Assembly: GCA_947499715.1 (NCBI GenBank)
Contig: CANMPL010000004.1
Location: forward strand, 186,001 to 250,000
Direction of reading: 5' to 3'
DNA from: an uncultured Paracoccaceae bacterium
GTDB lineage: Bacteria; Pseudomonadota; Alphaproteobacteria; Rhodobacterales; Rhodobacteraceae
Length of the DNA stretch: 64,000 nucleotides
Part shown: piece by piece, positions 28,080 through 37,342 of the stretch
How the letters are laid out: every line of letters starts with the position of its first letter
How positions within the stretch are numbered: position 1 is the stretch's first letter
The notes under the pieces: model-generated
Databases searched by the model: none
Told to the model about the DNA's origin: nothing
Seen by the model: the letters and a program-made list of their open reading frames with translations, nothing else
Program-made: the position numbers and the translations under genes

Positions 28080-28309
28080 GTGATGCGCAAACCATCCCTG
28101 CGGCCCTTGCCACATGGGGGAAAACCCCCTATAGCCCGCGGTGTCTAAGTGCCGAGACAGGTACGGATGTGAGACTTGAGCAGGGTCTAGCGAAAGCTGG
28201 CCCTGTTGTTTTGTTATCCGACTCGACCCGAGGACCAAACCGAAACCTAAAGACCGGCGGAGACAACCGCACGGCCCGTATAAAAGCTAGATTAGGAAAC
28301 AGACGCCAC
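28080..28309 (+). promoter_or_regulatory. Structured 5' leader of rpsA
   Basis: The 270 or more bases before rpsA hold no supported gene. I see two clear hairpins: GGGGG-AAAA-CCCCC (28116-28129) and a stem CAGGGTC...GGCCCTG closed by a GAAA tetraloop (28181-28205). The second is followed by a T-rich run (TTGTTTTGTT), so it might act as an attenuator or terminator. S1 is known to control its own translation through structured rpsA leaders in other proteobacteria; the same role here is inference. The stretch 27890-28036 upstream shows nothing I can name beyond the divergent promoters it must contain. Confidence 0.45.
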
Positions 28310-29986
28310 ATGGCTGATAACATGATGGAGGAATTCGAAGCCCTCCTGAACGAAAGCTTCGAAATCGACACACCCAGCGAAGGCTCGGTTGTCAAAGGCA
28401 AGGTCATCGCAATTGAAGCGGGCCAAGCCATCATCGACGTAGGCTACAAGATGGAAGGCCGCGTTGACGTTAAAGAATTCGCAAATCCCGGTGAAGAACC
28501 AGACCTGTCCGTAGGGGACGAGGTTGAAGTGTTCTTGCGTCAGGTCGAAAACGCGCGCGGCGAAGCCGTGATTTCGCGCGAAATGGCCCGCCGCGAAGAA
28601 GCCTGGGATCGTCTGGAAAAGGCATATGCCGACGAAGAGCGCGTCGATGGCGCAATCTTTGGCCGGGTCAAAGGCGGTTTCACTGTGGACCTTGGCGGCG
28701 CTGTCGCGTTCCTGCCCGGCTCGCAAGTGGACGTCCGCCCTGTGCGCGACGCAGGCCCGTTGATGGGTCTCAAGCAGCCATTCCAGATCCTGAAAATGGA
28801 CCGCCGCCGGGGCAACATCGTTGTGTCGCGCCGCGCGATCCTCGAAGAATCCCGTGCCGAGCAGCGCGCCGAAGTCATCGGCAACCTGACCGAAGGCCAG
28901 GAAGTGGACGGCGTGGTCAAGAACATCACCGAATACGGTGCGTTTGTTGACCTTGGCGGCGTTGACGGCCTGTTGCACGTGACCGACATGGCATGGCGCC
29001 GGGTCAACCACCCCTCCGAGATCCTCACCATTGGTGAAACGATCAAGGTGCAGGTTATCAAAATCAACAAAGAAACCCACCGTATCAGCCTTGGCATGAA
29101 GCAGCTGCAGGACGATCCTTGGGATGCTGTTGAAGCCAAGTACACCATGGAAAGCGTCCACATGGGCCGCGTGACCAATATCACCGACTACGGTGCATTT
29201 GTTGAGCTTGAGCCTGGTGTTGAGGGTCTGGTCCACGTGTCCGAAATGTCCTGGACCAAGAAAAACGTGCACCCCGGCAAGATCGTGTCGACCTCTCAGG
29301 AAGTCGAAGTCATGGTTCTGGAAATCGACAGCACAAAGCGTCGCGTTTCCCTTGGCCTCAAGCAGACACAGCGCAACCCATGGGAAGTCTTTGCAGAGCA
29401 GTTCCCTGAGGGCACTGAGGTCGAAGGCGAAGTCAAGAACATCACCGAATTCGGTCTGTTCATTGGCCTCGAAGGCGATATCGACGGCATGGTTCACCTG
29501 TCTGACCTGACATGGGAAGGCCGCGGCGAAGACGTCATCGGCGATTTCCGTAAGGGTGACATGGTCAAAGCCAAGGTTGCTGAAATCGACGTCGAGAAAG
29601 AGCGTATTTCGCTTTCGATCAAGGCACTGGACGGCGATCCCTTTGCGGATGCTGTTGGCGGCGTGAAGCGCGGCTCGATCATCACTGTTGAGGTGACCAA
29701 GATCGAAGATGGCGGCGTAGAGGTCGAGTATGAGGGCATGAAATCCTTCATCCGTCGTTCTGATCTGTCCCGTGACCGTGCCGAGCAGCGCCCAGAGCGT
29801 TTCGGCGTGGGCGACAAGGTCGACGTGCGCGTGACCAACATCGACAGCAAGACCCGCAAGCTGGGTCTGTCGATCAAAGCACGCGAGATCGCCGAAGAGA
29901 AGGAAGCGGTTGAGCAGTATGGCTCTTCTGATTCCGGCGCGTCCTTGGGCGATATCCTTGGCGCGGCACTCAAGGGCGACGAGTAA
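28310..29986 (+). CDS. rpsA: 30S ribosomal protein S1
   Basis: A 558-residue protein with six tandem S1 RNA-binding domains; the later ones read VDGVVKNITEYGAFVDLGG, MGRVTNITDYGAFVELEPG and VEGEVKNITEFGLFIGLEG. It begins MADNMMEEFEALLNESF, the usual alphaproteobacterial N-terminus, so the ATG at 28310 is preferred; the open frame continues upstream for 91 codons by chance. S1 helps the 30S subunit bind and unfold mRNA. In related genomes cmk usually precedes rpsA; here the MFS region takes that place. A strong terminator follows. Confidence 0.98.
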   Translation: MADNMMEEFEALLNESFEIDTPSEGSVVKGKVIAIEAGQAIIDVGYKMEGRVDVKEFANPGEEPDLSVGDEVEVFLRQVENARGEAVISREMARREEAWDRLEKAYADEERVDGAIFGRVKGGFTVDLGGAVAFLPGSQVDVRPVRDAGPLMGLKQPFQILKMDRRRGNIVVSRRAILEESRAEQRAEVIGNLTEGQEVDGVVKNITEYGAFVDLGGVDGLLHVTDMAWRRVNHPSEILTIGETIKVQVIKINKETHRISLGMKQLQDDPWDAVEAKYTMESVHMGRVTNITDYGAFVELEPGVEGLVHVSEMSWTKKNVHPGKIVSTSQEVEVMVLEIDSTKRRVSLGLKQTQRNPWEVFAEQFPEGTEVEGEVKNITEFGLFIGLEGDIDGMVHLSDLTWEGRGEDVIGDFRKGDMVKAKVAEIDVEKERISLSIKALDGDPFADAVGGVKRGSIITVEVTKIEDGGVEVEYEGMKSFIRRSDLSRDRAEQRPERFGVGDKVDVRVTNIDSKTRKLGLSIKAREIAEEKEAVEQYGSSDSGASLGDILGAALKGDE

Positions 29987-30021
29987 TCCTCGTCACGCTT
30001 TGACCGTGTATTAGAATTTGA

Positions 30022-30051
30022 CCCGCCGCGAGAGATCGCGGCGGGTTTTTT
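30022..30051 (+). terminator. Intrinsic terminator of rpsA
   Basis: A 10-bp perfect stem CCCGCCGCGA / TCGCGGCGGG with a GAGA loop and a TTTTTT tail, 36 bases after the rpsA stop codon. Confidence 0.95.
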
Positions 30052-30413
30052 CGTGACCCTGGCGTTTCGGACCATATGGCCACCGTGCCGTTGTGGCCCC
30101 CGAACCCGGCCGATACGTCCCGTGTTCGTTGGAAAGGGTTTGCCCAGCAACCCGCAACCACACGGCCGGTCGCAAGGTTTTGGCGGTGATTTGATGCGCG
30201 AATCGGTCGTGGGTCTGCGCCCCAAATTTGATGGCGAGGTAATTCCCTTCCCCTAATCAAGGGCTTGCAAGTCACGTAAAGGGCGCGGAAAGCACGATTT
30301 TCCTGCAAATCAGTGCAACGGCACTATTTCGTGATCGGTCGTTAGCGCCTATAGTCCCAGCAACGCGGGACAAACCCGCTGTCTTTGTACAATGCCTTTG
30401 GGGGGTCAACGGA
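30052..30413 (+). other. Intergenic region rpsA-ihfB, no gene seen
   Basis: About 360 bases without a gene I can support. A 67-codon frame (30053-30256) has no ribosome-binding site and atypical composition, so I do not call it. Near the 3' end TATAGT (30350-30355) could be the -10 element of the ihfB promoter, with a weak TTTCGT at the -35 distance. The short palindrome GCGGG-acaaa-CCCGC lies at 30365-30379. Confidence 0.5.
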
Positions 30414-30695
30414 ATGATACGCTCGGAACTGATTCAGAAGATCGCGGACGAGAACCCCCATTTGTTTCAACGCGATGTCGAACGCATTGTCAGCACGATC
30501 TTTGAAGAGATCACAGGTGCGATGGCAAAAGGTGACCGGGTTGAGTTGCGGGGCTTTGGCGCATTCTCAGTTAAAAAGCGCGATGGCCGCACAGGCCGAA
30601 ACCCGCGCACAGGCGAAGCAGTCGAAGTTGATGAAAAGCACGTGCCTTTCTTCAAGACCGGCAAACTGCTAAGAGATCGTCTGAACGGGGCTTAA
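30414..30695 (+). CDS. ihfB: Integration host factor beta subunit
   Basis: A 93-residue DNABII protein starting [17 protein letters not shown], with the beta-arm signature [21 protein letters not shown] and the intercalating-proline tip (RNPRTGE). IHF beta pairs with IHF alpha to bend DNA by about 160 degrees in transcription, replication and recombination. The rpsA-ihfB order is conserved across many proteobacteria. The start codon is preceded by GGGGGGTCAACGGA, weakly spaced as a ribosome-binding site. Confidence 0.96.
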   Translation: MIRSELIQKIADENPHLFQRDVERIVSTIFEEITGAMAKGDRVELRGFGAFSVKKRDGRTGRNPRTGEAVEVDEKHVPFFKTGKLLRDRLNGA

Positions 30696-30721
30696 TCGCC
30701 CGCTGCCATGGATAGACACCG

Positions 30722-31081
30722 ATGAAAACGCTGCGTTACGGCTTTTGGGCGATTGTGGGCTTGTGCCTGATCATTGTGGGTTTGGGAAATCGCGAGTCCG
30801 TTACTCTGCACGCGATGCCAACGCCACTTGCTGATTTGCTTGGAATCTCGCCTGACATTTCGTTGCCGCTGTTTGTCGTGATTTTCATTAGCGTGGGCGC
30901 GGGTTTGTTGATCGGGTTCCTGTGGGAATGGGTTCGCGAATTCCGCATCCGCTCTGCCGCGCGGGCGACGTCCCGCGAAGTTGATGCGCTTCGCCGTGAG
31001 GTCACCGATCTGCGCGCAAAGGCCGGTAGCCCCGAGAAGGGCGACGACGTTTTGGCGTTGCTGGACGCACCAGCCCGGTGA
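30722..31081 (+). CDS. LapA-domain (DUF1049) membrane protein
   Basis: A 119-residue protein with two transmembrane helices (about residues 5-22 and 42-64) and a cytoplasmic coiled tail rich in Arg/Glu (about 70-105). This is the LapA/YciS family; in E. coli LapA works with LapB to balance lipopolysaccharide synthesis. The gene lies 26 bases after ihfB, a common position, and its stop overlaps the trpF start, so all three may share a transcript. The name here is unrelated to the adhesin LapA. Confidence 0.85.
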   Translation: MKTLRYGFWAIVGLCLIIVGLGNRESVTLHAMPTPLADLLGISPDISLPLFVVIFISVGAGLLIGFLWEWVREFRIRSAARATSREVDALRREVTDLRAKAGSPEKGDDVLALLDAPAR

Positions 31082-31725
31082 CATCTGACATCGCGGTGAA
31101 GATTTGCGGGCTGAAAACGCCCGAAGCCATTGCGGCAAGTGTTGACGCGGGCGCGCGCTACATCGGTCTCAACTTTTTTGCCAAGTCACCACGCAGTGTG
31201 ACGGTGCAAGAGGCAGCTGCGTTAGGCAGCGTCGTGCCTGTGGGCGTTGCGAAAGTGGCGCTCGTGGTTGATGTCGATGATGCCACCCTTGATGCGATCA
31301 CCGCTGGATCCTTGCCAGATATCATTCAGTTGCACGGCCACGAGACACCTGCGCGGGTCGCCGAAGTCAAAGCGCGTTACGGGCTGCCTGTGATGAAAGT
31401 CGTGGGTGTTTCAGACGCGGACGATCTGAAGGTCCTCGACAGCCACCTGACAGTTGCCGATCAGATTCTGGTAGATGCCAAAGCACCGAAGGGCGCGGAT
31501 CTGCCGGGCGGCAACGGGCTGACGTTTGATTGGAACCTGCTTCAGGGTCGCCGCTGGCCGGTGCCGTGGATGCTTGCTGGTGGTTTGCGGGCAGAGAATG
31601 TCGCAGAAGCGATCCGTCAAACAGGCGCGCGGCAGGTTGACGTAAGTTCCGGTGTGGAAAGCGCGCCGGGGGTGAAAGACGCCGCGCTGATTGCGGCTTT
31701 CTGCGCGGCCGCACGCAGCGCGTGA
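31078..31725 (+). CDS. trpF: Phosphoribosylanthranilate isomerase
   Basis: A 215-residue TIM-barrel enzyme for the third step of tryptophan synthesis. The start is GTG at 31078, overlapping the preceding stop. The N-terminal [11 protein letters not shown] contains the catalytic cysteine, and the catalytic aspartate lies in QILVDAKAP. The phosphate-binding [16 protein letters not shown] and the C-terminal [16 protein letters not shown] complete the family pattern. It precedes trpB by 90 bases, the usual alphaproteobacterial trpFB pairing. Confidence 0.97.
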   Translation: MTSDIAVKICGLKTPEAIAASVDAGARYIGLNFFAKSPRSVTVQEAAALGSVVPVGVAKVALVVDVDDATLDAITAGSLPDIIQLHGHETPARVAEVKARYGLPVMKVVGVSDADDLKVLDSHLTVADQILVDAKAPKGADLPGGNGLTFDWNLLQGRRWPVPWMLAGGLRAENVAEAIRQTGARQVDVSSGVESAPGVKDAALIAAFCAAARSA

Positions 31726-31815
31726 TGCGTCAAATCGCCGGACGATGTGGCCTTTCACTTGCTGCGGCTGGCAACTGCGATTACTGAAGGCCGATCCCAA
31801 CCTTAAGGTGCCCAG

Positions 31816-33042
31816 ATGCCTGATGACCTGTTAAATTCTTTCATGACCGGCCCCGACGAGAACGGTCGCTTCGGCGACTTTGGCGGCCGCTTTGTGTCCG
31901 AGACGTTGATGCCCCTGATCCTTGATCTTGAGGCGCAATATGAGCACGCCAAGACCGATGAAAGCTTTTGGGCAGAGATGCATGATCTTTGGACGCATTA
32001 TGTTGGGCGTCCAAGTCCGCTTTATTATGCCGAGCGCCTGACACAGCATTTGGGCGGTGCAAAGATCTACCTCAAGCGTGATGAGCTGAACCACACGGGC
32101 GCACACAAGATCAACAATGTGCTGGGTCAGATCATTCTGGCGCGTCGTATGGGGAAGACCCGGATCATCGCCGAAACCGGTGCAGGCCAGCACGGCGTTG
32201 CGACGGCCACGGTTTGCGCGAAGTTCGGCCTCAAATGCATTGTCTATATGGGTGCGCATGACGTTGAACGTCAGGCCCCGAATGTGTTCCGCATGAAACT
32301 GCTTGGTGCCGAGGTTGTGCCGGTGACATCCGGCCGCGGCACGCTGAAGGACGCGATGAACGATGCGCTGCGGGATTGGGTGACGAACGTGCGTGACACG
32401 TTCTATTGCATTGGCACTGTTGCCGGGCCGCATCCCTATCCGGCGATGGTGCGCGATTTTCAGGCGATTATCGGTAAGGAATGCAAGGAACAGATCATGG
32501 CCGCCGAAGGCCGTCTGCCTGACACGCTGGTTGCGGCGATTGGTGGTGGGTCAAACGCAATGGGCCTGTTCTTCCCGTTTCTTGACGACAAGGATGTCGG
32601 GATCATCGGGGTCGAGGCGGGTGGCAAAGGCGTCAACAACAAGATGGAACATTGCGCGTCGCTCACGGGTGGGCGTCCGGGCGTCTTGCATGGCAATCGC
32701 ACCTACCTGTTGCAAGACGACGATGGTCAGATCCTTGAAGGCTTCAGCATCTCCGCCGGTCTGGATTACCCCGGCATCGGGCCTGAACACGCGTGGCTCC
32801 ACGAGATCGGGCGGGCGGAATATGTGGCGATCACGGATGTTGAGGCGCTAGAGGCGTTTCAGCTGTGCTGCGAGCAGGAAGGGATCATTCCTGCGCTGGA
32901 GCCAAGCCACGCGTTGGCACATGTGATGAAGATTGCGCCGAACCTTCCCAAAGACCACCTGATGGTCATGAACATGTGTGGTCGCGGCGACAAGGACATC
33001 TTCACTGTGGCGCGCGCACTTGGCTTTGATATGGCCGACTAG
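31816..33042 (+). CDS. trpB: Tryptophan synthase beta chain
   Basis: A 408-residue PLP enzyme that condenses indole with serine. The PLP lysine lies in [15 protein letters not shown], the phosphate-binding loop is [10 protein letters not shown], and the tunnel and COMM regions ([10 protein letters not shown]) are conserved. AAGGTG precedes the ATG. trpA does not follow; the next gene is convergent, its stop codon 4 bases away, so trpA must be elsewhere or lost. Confidence 0.98.
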   Translation: MPDDLLNSFMTGPDENGRFGDFGGRFVSETLMPLILDLEAQYEHAKTDESFWAEMHDLWTHYVGRPSPLYYAERLTQHLGGAKIYLKRDELNHTGAHKINNVLGQIILARRMGKTRIIAETGAGQHGVATATVCAKFGLKCIVYMGAHDVERQAPNVFRMKLLGAEVVPVTSGRGTLKDAMNDALRDWVTNVRDTFYCIGTVAGPHPYPAMVRDFQAIIGKECKEQIMAAEGRLPDTLVAAIGGGSNAMGLFFPFLDDKDVGIIGVEAGGKGVNNKMEHCASLTGGRPGVLHGNRTYLLQDDDGQILEGFSISAGLDYPGIGPEHAWLHEIGRAEYVAITDVEALEAFQLCCEQEGIIPALEPSHALAHVMKIAPNLPKDHLMVMNMCGRGDKDIFTVARALGFDMAD

Positions 33043-33045
33043 CGT

Positions 33046-33618
33046 TTAGCGCGTTAGCCACAGCACATCAAAGTCGCTTTCGACAACGGGCGAGGGGAAC
33101 AGGATCCGCGCGGAATCGGGCCCTGATTGCTGCACCAGTCCGACTTGTGGCTGCACCTCTCCGTTGCCAATGAACGCGGGGTGCAGATCGGCATAGGCGC
33201 GCGCGGGCGCATCGTTCACCGTGCCAACGCCCAGATAAACCATCTGCCCATTGATGATCTGGATCGTGCCAGAGGTGCGTTGGCTGCCTGTCAGTTTCTC
33301 AAACGTGAACTGCGCTCCGTCAGGCGTGATCCGACAGTCAAAGTTGGCATAGGCGACCAGCGGGATGCCACCACCCAATTTGAAGGTCCGGCATTTCCAG
33401 TCGCCGGACAAAGTGGTCTGCAACGGCGGCAGGGGTGTCCCGGCGAGCGCATCCCGGAGCATATCCACGTCACCGCGACGTCCGCCTGCAAAGGCGTTCA
33501 AGAGCGCTTTGCCCGCGACCTCTTCAAAATTCTCGAGCCGCGATTGTTCTTGACTACGCACGTCCTGTGCAGCCGCAGGCAGGGCCAAGACCGCAAGAAG
33601 GCTAAACAGACGCATCAT
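33046..33618 (-). CDS. DUF4893-type exported protein
   Basis: A 190-residue protein with a clear Sec signal (MMRLFSLLAVLALPAAAQ). The mature part contains GDWKCRTFKLGG and FDCRITPDG, the cysteine-bearing strands typical of DUF4893. The function is unknown. The start at 33618 lies within the end of the upstream DUF2237 gene (overlap of 17 bases), and an ATG one codon later is also possible. Together with the next three genes it forms a minus-strand run. Confidence 0.8.
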   Translation of the reverse strand: MMRLFSLLAVLALPAAAQDVRSQEQSRLENFEEVAGKALLNAFAGGRRGDVDMLRDALAGTPLPPLQTTLSGDWKCRTFKLGGGIPLVAYANFDCRITPDGAQFTFEKLTGSQRTSGTIQIINGQMVYLGVGTVNDAPARAYADLHPAFIGNGEVQPQVGLVQQSGPDSARILFPSPVVESDFDVLWLTR

Positions 33619-33976
33619 AAAGGCGCAGCACATCTATTGGGACGATTTCGAGCGCACGCACGTGGGTGGCGTGAAGGTTCACCAGTGGCGCGCAGCCTTC
33701 ATCATGGGCCTGCAAGAACCGAGATGCGCAGAGGCACCATCCGTCGCCGGGCTTCAGGCCGTCAAACCCAAACTCTGGTCTGGGAGTCGACAGGTCATTC
33801 CCCACATACTTGGAATAGGCGAGGAATTCGGCCGTCATCTTGGCGCAAACCGTATGGCTACCGGCGTCTTGGGCGCAGGTATCGCAGGCCCCGTTCCGGA
33901 AGAACCCGGTCATCGGAGTGGTGGAACAGGTCTGCAAGGCGCTGCCGAGGACATTGAATGAAGGGTCTTTTTCCAT
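33602..33976 (-). CDS. DUF2237 family protein
   Basis: A 124-residue cysteine-rich protein starting MEKDPSFNVLGSALQTCS. The conserved block GFFRNGACDTCAQDAGSHTV, the KYVGNDLSTPRPEFGFDGLK core and the WCLCASRF motif identify DUF2237, a family seen widely in bacteria without an assigned role. AGGAT precedes the ATG. It is 9 bases downstream of the DUF2332 gene, so the two are probably co-transcribed. Confidence 0.9.
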   Translation of the reverse strand: MEKDPSFNVLGSALQTCSTTPMTGFFRNGACDTCAQDAGSHTVCAKMTAEFLAYSKYVGNDLSTPRPEFGFDGLKPGDGWCLCASRFLQAHDEGCAPLVNLHATHVRALEIVPIDVLRLYDASV

Positions 33977-33985
33977 GGGGATATC

Positions 33986-35023
33986 CTAGCGCGGAATAGC
34001 GGCGAGTTGCCAGTCGATCCAGCGCCCGTGGAAATCGGCACGTCCCAGATCAAGCCGCAGATCGCCGGGCCAGATCCGCAGGGTCAGGGCCGCACCATTG
34101 GATCCGCCATCATTTTCCATACCAAACCATGCGACGGGGCTGTCGTTGCTGGCCGATCTGCCCGCAGTTTCGATCAGCAATGTCCCCTCTGCCTGCTTTT
34201 GGGCTGGGAAATATTGCCATGCGACAGTGGTATAGATCATGTGCAGGGTGCCGGGTTGATGGGCCAGACGCGGGGCAAGCCAGTCAATCGCATCGGCACG
34301 ATCCACAGGCGTCTGCGCGGCAGTTATGGCCGCTTTGGTCAGCGAAAGGCGTTCCGGCTGGTCGGGCCAAAGGTAGGCCTGCAATCGCAGCGCATCGACC
34401 AGTGGATCAAGCGGGTTAATATCGACACCCCCGCGATCGGTCAGCCTTGGTCGGGCGACTGGCGGCAAAGGACCGGTCCAAATCGGCGTCAACGTCAGCA
34501 CAGGGTCTTTTGCGCCAAAAGTCTGACCCGCCGCTGTCAATGCGTAGGCATCCCAGTGAAGGTTGAGCCCACCACTTGCGCCCAGTTCCGAGGTTCGGAT
34601 TGGAAGATCATACCGGTCCGCCAAGAGGTGGCCAGCAGCGATCAAAACAGAAGAACGTCTGACCTCATTGGTTTGCGGCGGACTATCGAGCCATTGGTCA
34701 ATTGCATCTGCATCGCTGACGAGTGTTTCACTGATGGCCGCCCACAATGTATCGTCGTCTGGCTGTCGCGGGGGATAAACCTGTTTCAAGGTTTCATGCT
34801 CTTGCAGGTGCAATGCGTGCAATGCGCCAGCAAGCCGCAAGGGCACTGACTGCGCCCTCGGTCCAAGGTCACCGTCCCAATTCGCGATCCGGGATTTGAT
34901 CAACCCGTCAGGCCAAGGGCGTGTTGCGCAAAGCTGCATCAACTGCCCCATGAACGGGGAGCCAAGCGAGGCGCACGCCCCTGATTGGAAGGCAAAAGCC
35001 TCGGAGGCGCGTGTTGGGATCAC
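33986..35023 (-). CDS. DUF2332 family protein
   Basis: A 345-residue protein starting at a GTG that overlaps the pth stop (GTGA). Recognisable blocks include [12 protein letters not shown] near the N-terminus and [15 protein letters not shown] in the middle; the latter resembles a nucleotide- or SAM-binding turn, but I would not assign a reaction. The family is common in actinobacteria and alphaproteobacteria and has no established function. It is coupled to pth upstream. Confidence 0.85.
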   Translation of the reverse strand: MIPTRASEAFAFQSGACASLGSPFMGQLMQLCATRPWPDGLIKSRIANWDGDLGPRAQSVPLRLAGALHALHLQEHETLKQVYPPRQPDDDTLWAAISETLVSDADAIDQWLDSPPQTNEVRRSSVLIAAGHLLADRYDLPIRTSELGASGGLNLHWDAYALTAAGQTFGAKDPVLTLTPIWTGPLPPVARPRLTDRGGVDINPLDPLVDALRLQAYLWPDQPERLSLTKAAITAAQTPVDRADAIDWLAPRLAHQPGTLHMIYTTVAWQYFPAQKQAEGTLLIETAGRSASNDSPVAWFGMENDGGSNGAALTLRIWPGDLRLDLGRADFHGRWIDWQLAAIPR

Positions 35024-35694
35024 TTAAAGCGGTCCAACAGTTTTTGCATCGGTGAGCGTTGGTCTTGCGCCTGTGACGGCGGGGCGACGTCGACCTTGGG
35101 CTTAGGCGCTGATTTGGACGACCGGGCAGGGGCCGCGCGCAAGGCGATTGCATTGAGAAACTTGTCGCCGTGCCCTGCCACAAGCTGCTCAATTCCATCG
35201 GATATGCCGCGCAACACATCGTCCAGCCAGTCCTGATCCGCTTTGCCAAAGTCTTTGAGGACGTAGCCTGCAACGGCGTCCTTGTGGCCCGGATGGCCAA
35301 TGCCAAGGCGCACGCGATCATAGTCCGGCCCAAGATGCCCATGAATGGACCGCAGGCCATTGTGTCCCGCATGACCACCGCCGGTCTTGAGCCGCACCTT
35401 GGAGGGGGCCAGATCAAGCTCATCATGAAAAACGATGATGTCTTCCGGGCCGAGTTTGTGAAAACGCGCAGCCTCTCCCACAGATTGACCCGAGAGGTTC
35501 ATGAACGTCTCTGGCTTGAGCAGAATCACTTTGTCAGAACCAAAGCGCCCTTCGCTTATTTGCCCCTGAAACTTTGACCTCCAGGGGCCAAAACCATGGT
35601 CGGATGCGATGCGATCCAGCGCCATAAAGCCGATATTGTGGCGATTGCCAGCGTATTTCCCGCCCGGATTGCCGAGCCCAACGATCAATTTCAT
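35020..35694 (-). CDS. pth: Peptidyl-tRNA hydrolase
   Basis: A 224-residue enzyme that frees tRNA from stalled peptidyl-tRNA. The N-terminal [20 protein letters not shown] contains the catalytic histidine of the RHN motif; the conserved [10 protein letters not shown] and [15 protein letters not shown] blocks follow. A basic, low-complexity C-terminal extension (about residues 188-224) is typical of rhodobacterial Pth. It leads the pth-DUF2332-DUF2237-DUF4893 run. Confidence 0.97.
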   Translation of the reverse strand: MKLIVGLGNPGGKYAGNRHNIGFMALDRIASDHGFGPWRSKFQGQISEGRFGSDKVILLKPETFMNLSGQSVGEAARFHKLGPEDIIVFHDELDLAPSKVRLKTGGGHAGHNGLRSIHGHLGPDYDRVRLGIGHPGHKDAVAGYVLKDFGKADQDWLDDVLRGISDGIEQLVAGHGDKFLNAIALRAAPARSSKSAPKPKVDVAPPSQAQDQRSPMQKLLDRFK

Positions 35695-35923
35695 ACCCGC
35701 AATTTAAGGGAAAACACCGCAATGCAACAGGCCTAAACGTCGCCCATGCGGCAGTGCGGCGGACAAAACGCTTGCTTTTGAAAACGGGAATTCGTTCAAT
35801 TGTCTGACATTTAACTGCGCCGCCGTAACCAGTACCCGTTTGACCCGTTGAGAATTTGAGAACGGCGCATTGATTGACACCATGCCAACAGGCACGGTCA
35901 TCGACATCTGGGAGGATAAAACC

Positions 35924-37321
35924 ATGAATTTACGGCCCGATCCGACATTCCACGCAACACCGCAGCTTGCCATGGCTGCACCGACCGAGAACTATGCCTT
36001 TACCGTGATGCTGAGCCCTGATGGTCAGCAATCCGATGGTATCGCGGTGGTGGATGTGAACCCCAAGTCTAAAACCTACGGCGAGATCGTGCATCAGGTG
36101 ATCGTGCCACATAAGGGTGACGAATTTCACCACTTTGGGTGGAACGCCTGTTCGTCAGCCCTGTCGCCCCTGACCGGACATGCGTTTCTGGAGCGGCGCT
36201 ATCTGATTGTGCCGGGCATCAGATCCAGCCGGATCTACATCATCGACGTCAAGGACCCGCTGAAAGCAAAGATCCACAAGACAATCGAACCCGAGGAGGT
36301 CTTTGCCAAGACCGGGTATTCCCGTCCGCACACGATCCACTGCGGGCCAGAGGGTATCTATGTCTCGACCCTTGGTGGTGGTGGGCCGGACGGCACGGAT
36401 GGACCTCCGGGCATTTTCATCATGGATTGCGAGACCTTCGAGATCATCGGCCAGTATGAAATGGATCGGGGCCCGCAGGACAAGCACTATGATTTCTGGT
36501 GGAACCTGCCGCAGGATTACATGGTCAGTTCTGAGTGGGGGCTGCCTCCGCAGTTTGAGAACGGCATCGTCGCCGAGGACTTGCTGTCCAACAAATACGG
36601 CCACTCCATCCACTTTTGGGATCTGCGCAAGCGCAAAAATATCCAGACCATAGATCTTGGCGAAAACCACCAAATGGCGCTGGAAATCCGCCCGGCCCAT
36701 GACCCCAAGAAGTCCTATGGTTTCTGCGGGGTGGTCGTGGACACAACAAATCTGCAAGGCGCGATCTTTACCTGGTGGCGCGATGACGACGGCACTTGGC
36801 AGGCAAAAAAGACCATCACGATTGACCCCCGCCCGGAAGACCCGGAAAATCTGCCGCCATTGCTGCAGGGCTTTGGCGCGGTGCCTGCTTTGGTCACCGA
36901 TATCGACCTCAGCCTTGATGACAAATATCTATATGTTGCCTGCTGGGGGCAGGGTGAGATGCATCAATACGACGTGTCCGACCCGATGAACCCCAAGCTG
37001 GTGGGCAAGGTAGAGGTTGGCGGCATTGCACGCGGTGCCAAGCATCCCAACGGCAAGGATTTTGCTTTTGGTCCGCAGATGGTCGAGATCAGCCGCGATG
37101 GCAAACGGGTCTATTGGACGAACTCGCTTTATTCGACTTGGGACGATCAGTTCTACCCCGGTGACGAGGGGGGGCAAATGGTGATGGCCAATAACGATGA
37201 AAACGGGTTCCACCTTGATCCTGATTTCTATGTCGATTTCCCTAAAGGTTATCGGTCGCACCAGATCCGGCTGGAAGGCGGCGACTGTTCGACGGACAGT
37301 TTCTGCTACCCAAACGTCTAG
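35924..37321 (+). CDS. mtoX: Methanethiol oxidase / selenium-binding protein (SBP56 family)
   Basis: A 465-residue beta-propeller-type protein of the SBP56 family. The start is the ATG at 35924, preceded by GGGAGGATAAAACC. Conserved blocks are FHHFGWNACSSAL, SRPHTIHCGPEGIYVSTLGG, HYDFWWNLPQDYMVSSEWG and the C-terminus GGDCSTDSFCYPNV. Marine bacterial members oxidise methanethiol from DMSP and DMS breakdown to formaldehyde, sulfide and peroxide, using copper. It lacks an obvious signal peptide, unlike some secreted homologues. The symbol mtoX is by family resemblance; substrate use is not proven here. A small membrane protein follows. Confidence 0.88.
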   Translation: MNLRPDPTFHATPQLAMAAPTENYAFTVMLSPDGQQSDGIAVVDVNPKSKTYGEIVHQVIVPHKGDEFHHFGWNACSSALSPLTGHAFLERRYLIVPGIRSSRIYIIDVKDPLKAKIHKTIEPEEVFAKTGYSRPHTIHCGPEGIYVSTLGGGGPDGTDGPPGIFIMDCETFEIIGQYEMDRGPQDKHYDFWWNLPQDYMVSSEWGLPPQFENGIVAEDLLSNKYGHSIHFWDLRKRKNIQTIDLGENHQMALEIRPAHDPKKSYGFCGVVVDTTNLQGAIFTWWRDDDGTWQAKKTITIDPRPEDPENLPPLLQGFGAVPALVTDIDLSLDDKYLYVACWGQGEMHQYDVSDPMNPKLVGKVEVGGIARGAKHPNGKDFAFGPQMVEISRDGKRVYWTNSLYSTWDDQFYPGDEGGQMVMANNDENGFHLDPDFYVDFPKGYRSHQIRLEGGDCSTDSFCYPNV

Positions 37322-37342
37322 ACCTTGGAAGAGGTGACATCA

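Noticed and set aside
28037-28309. N-terminal extension of S1 by 91 codons
   Set aside because: S1 proteins start near MADNMMEEFE; the upstream stretch folds as RNA and reads as low-quality protein.
30053-30256. 67-codon ORF after the rpsA terminator
   Set aside because: No ribosome-binding site, unusual residue composition and no recognisable motif.
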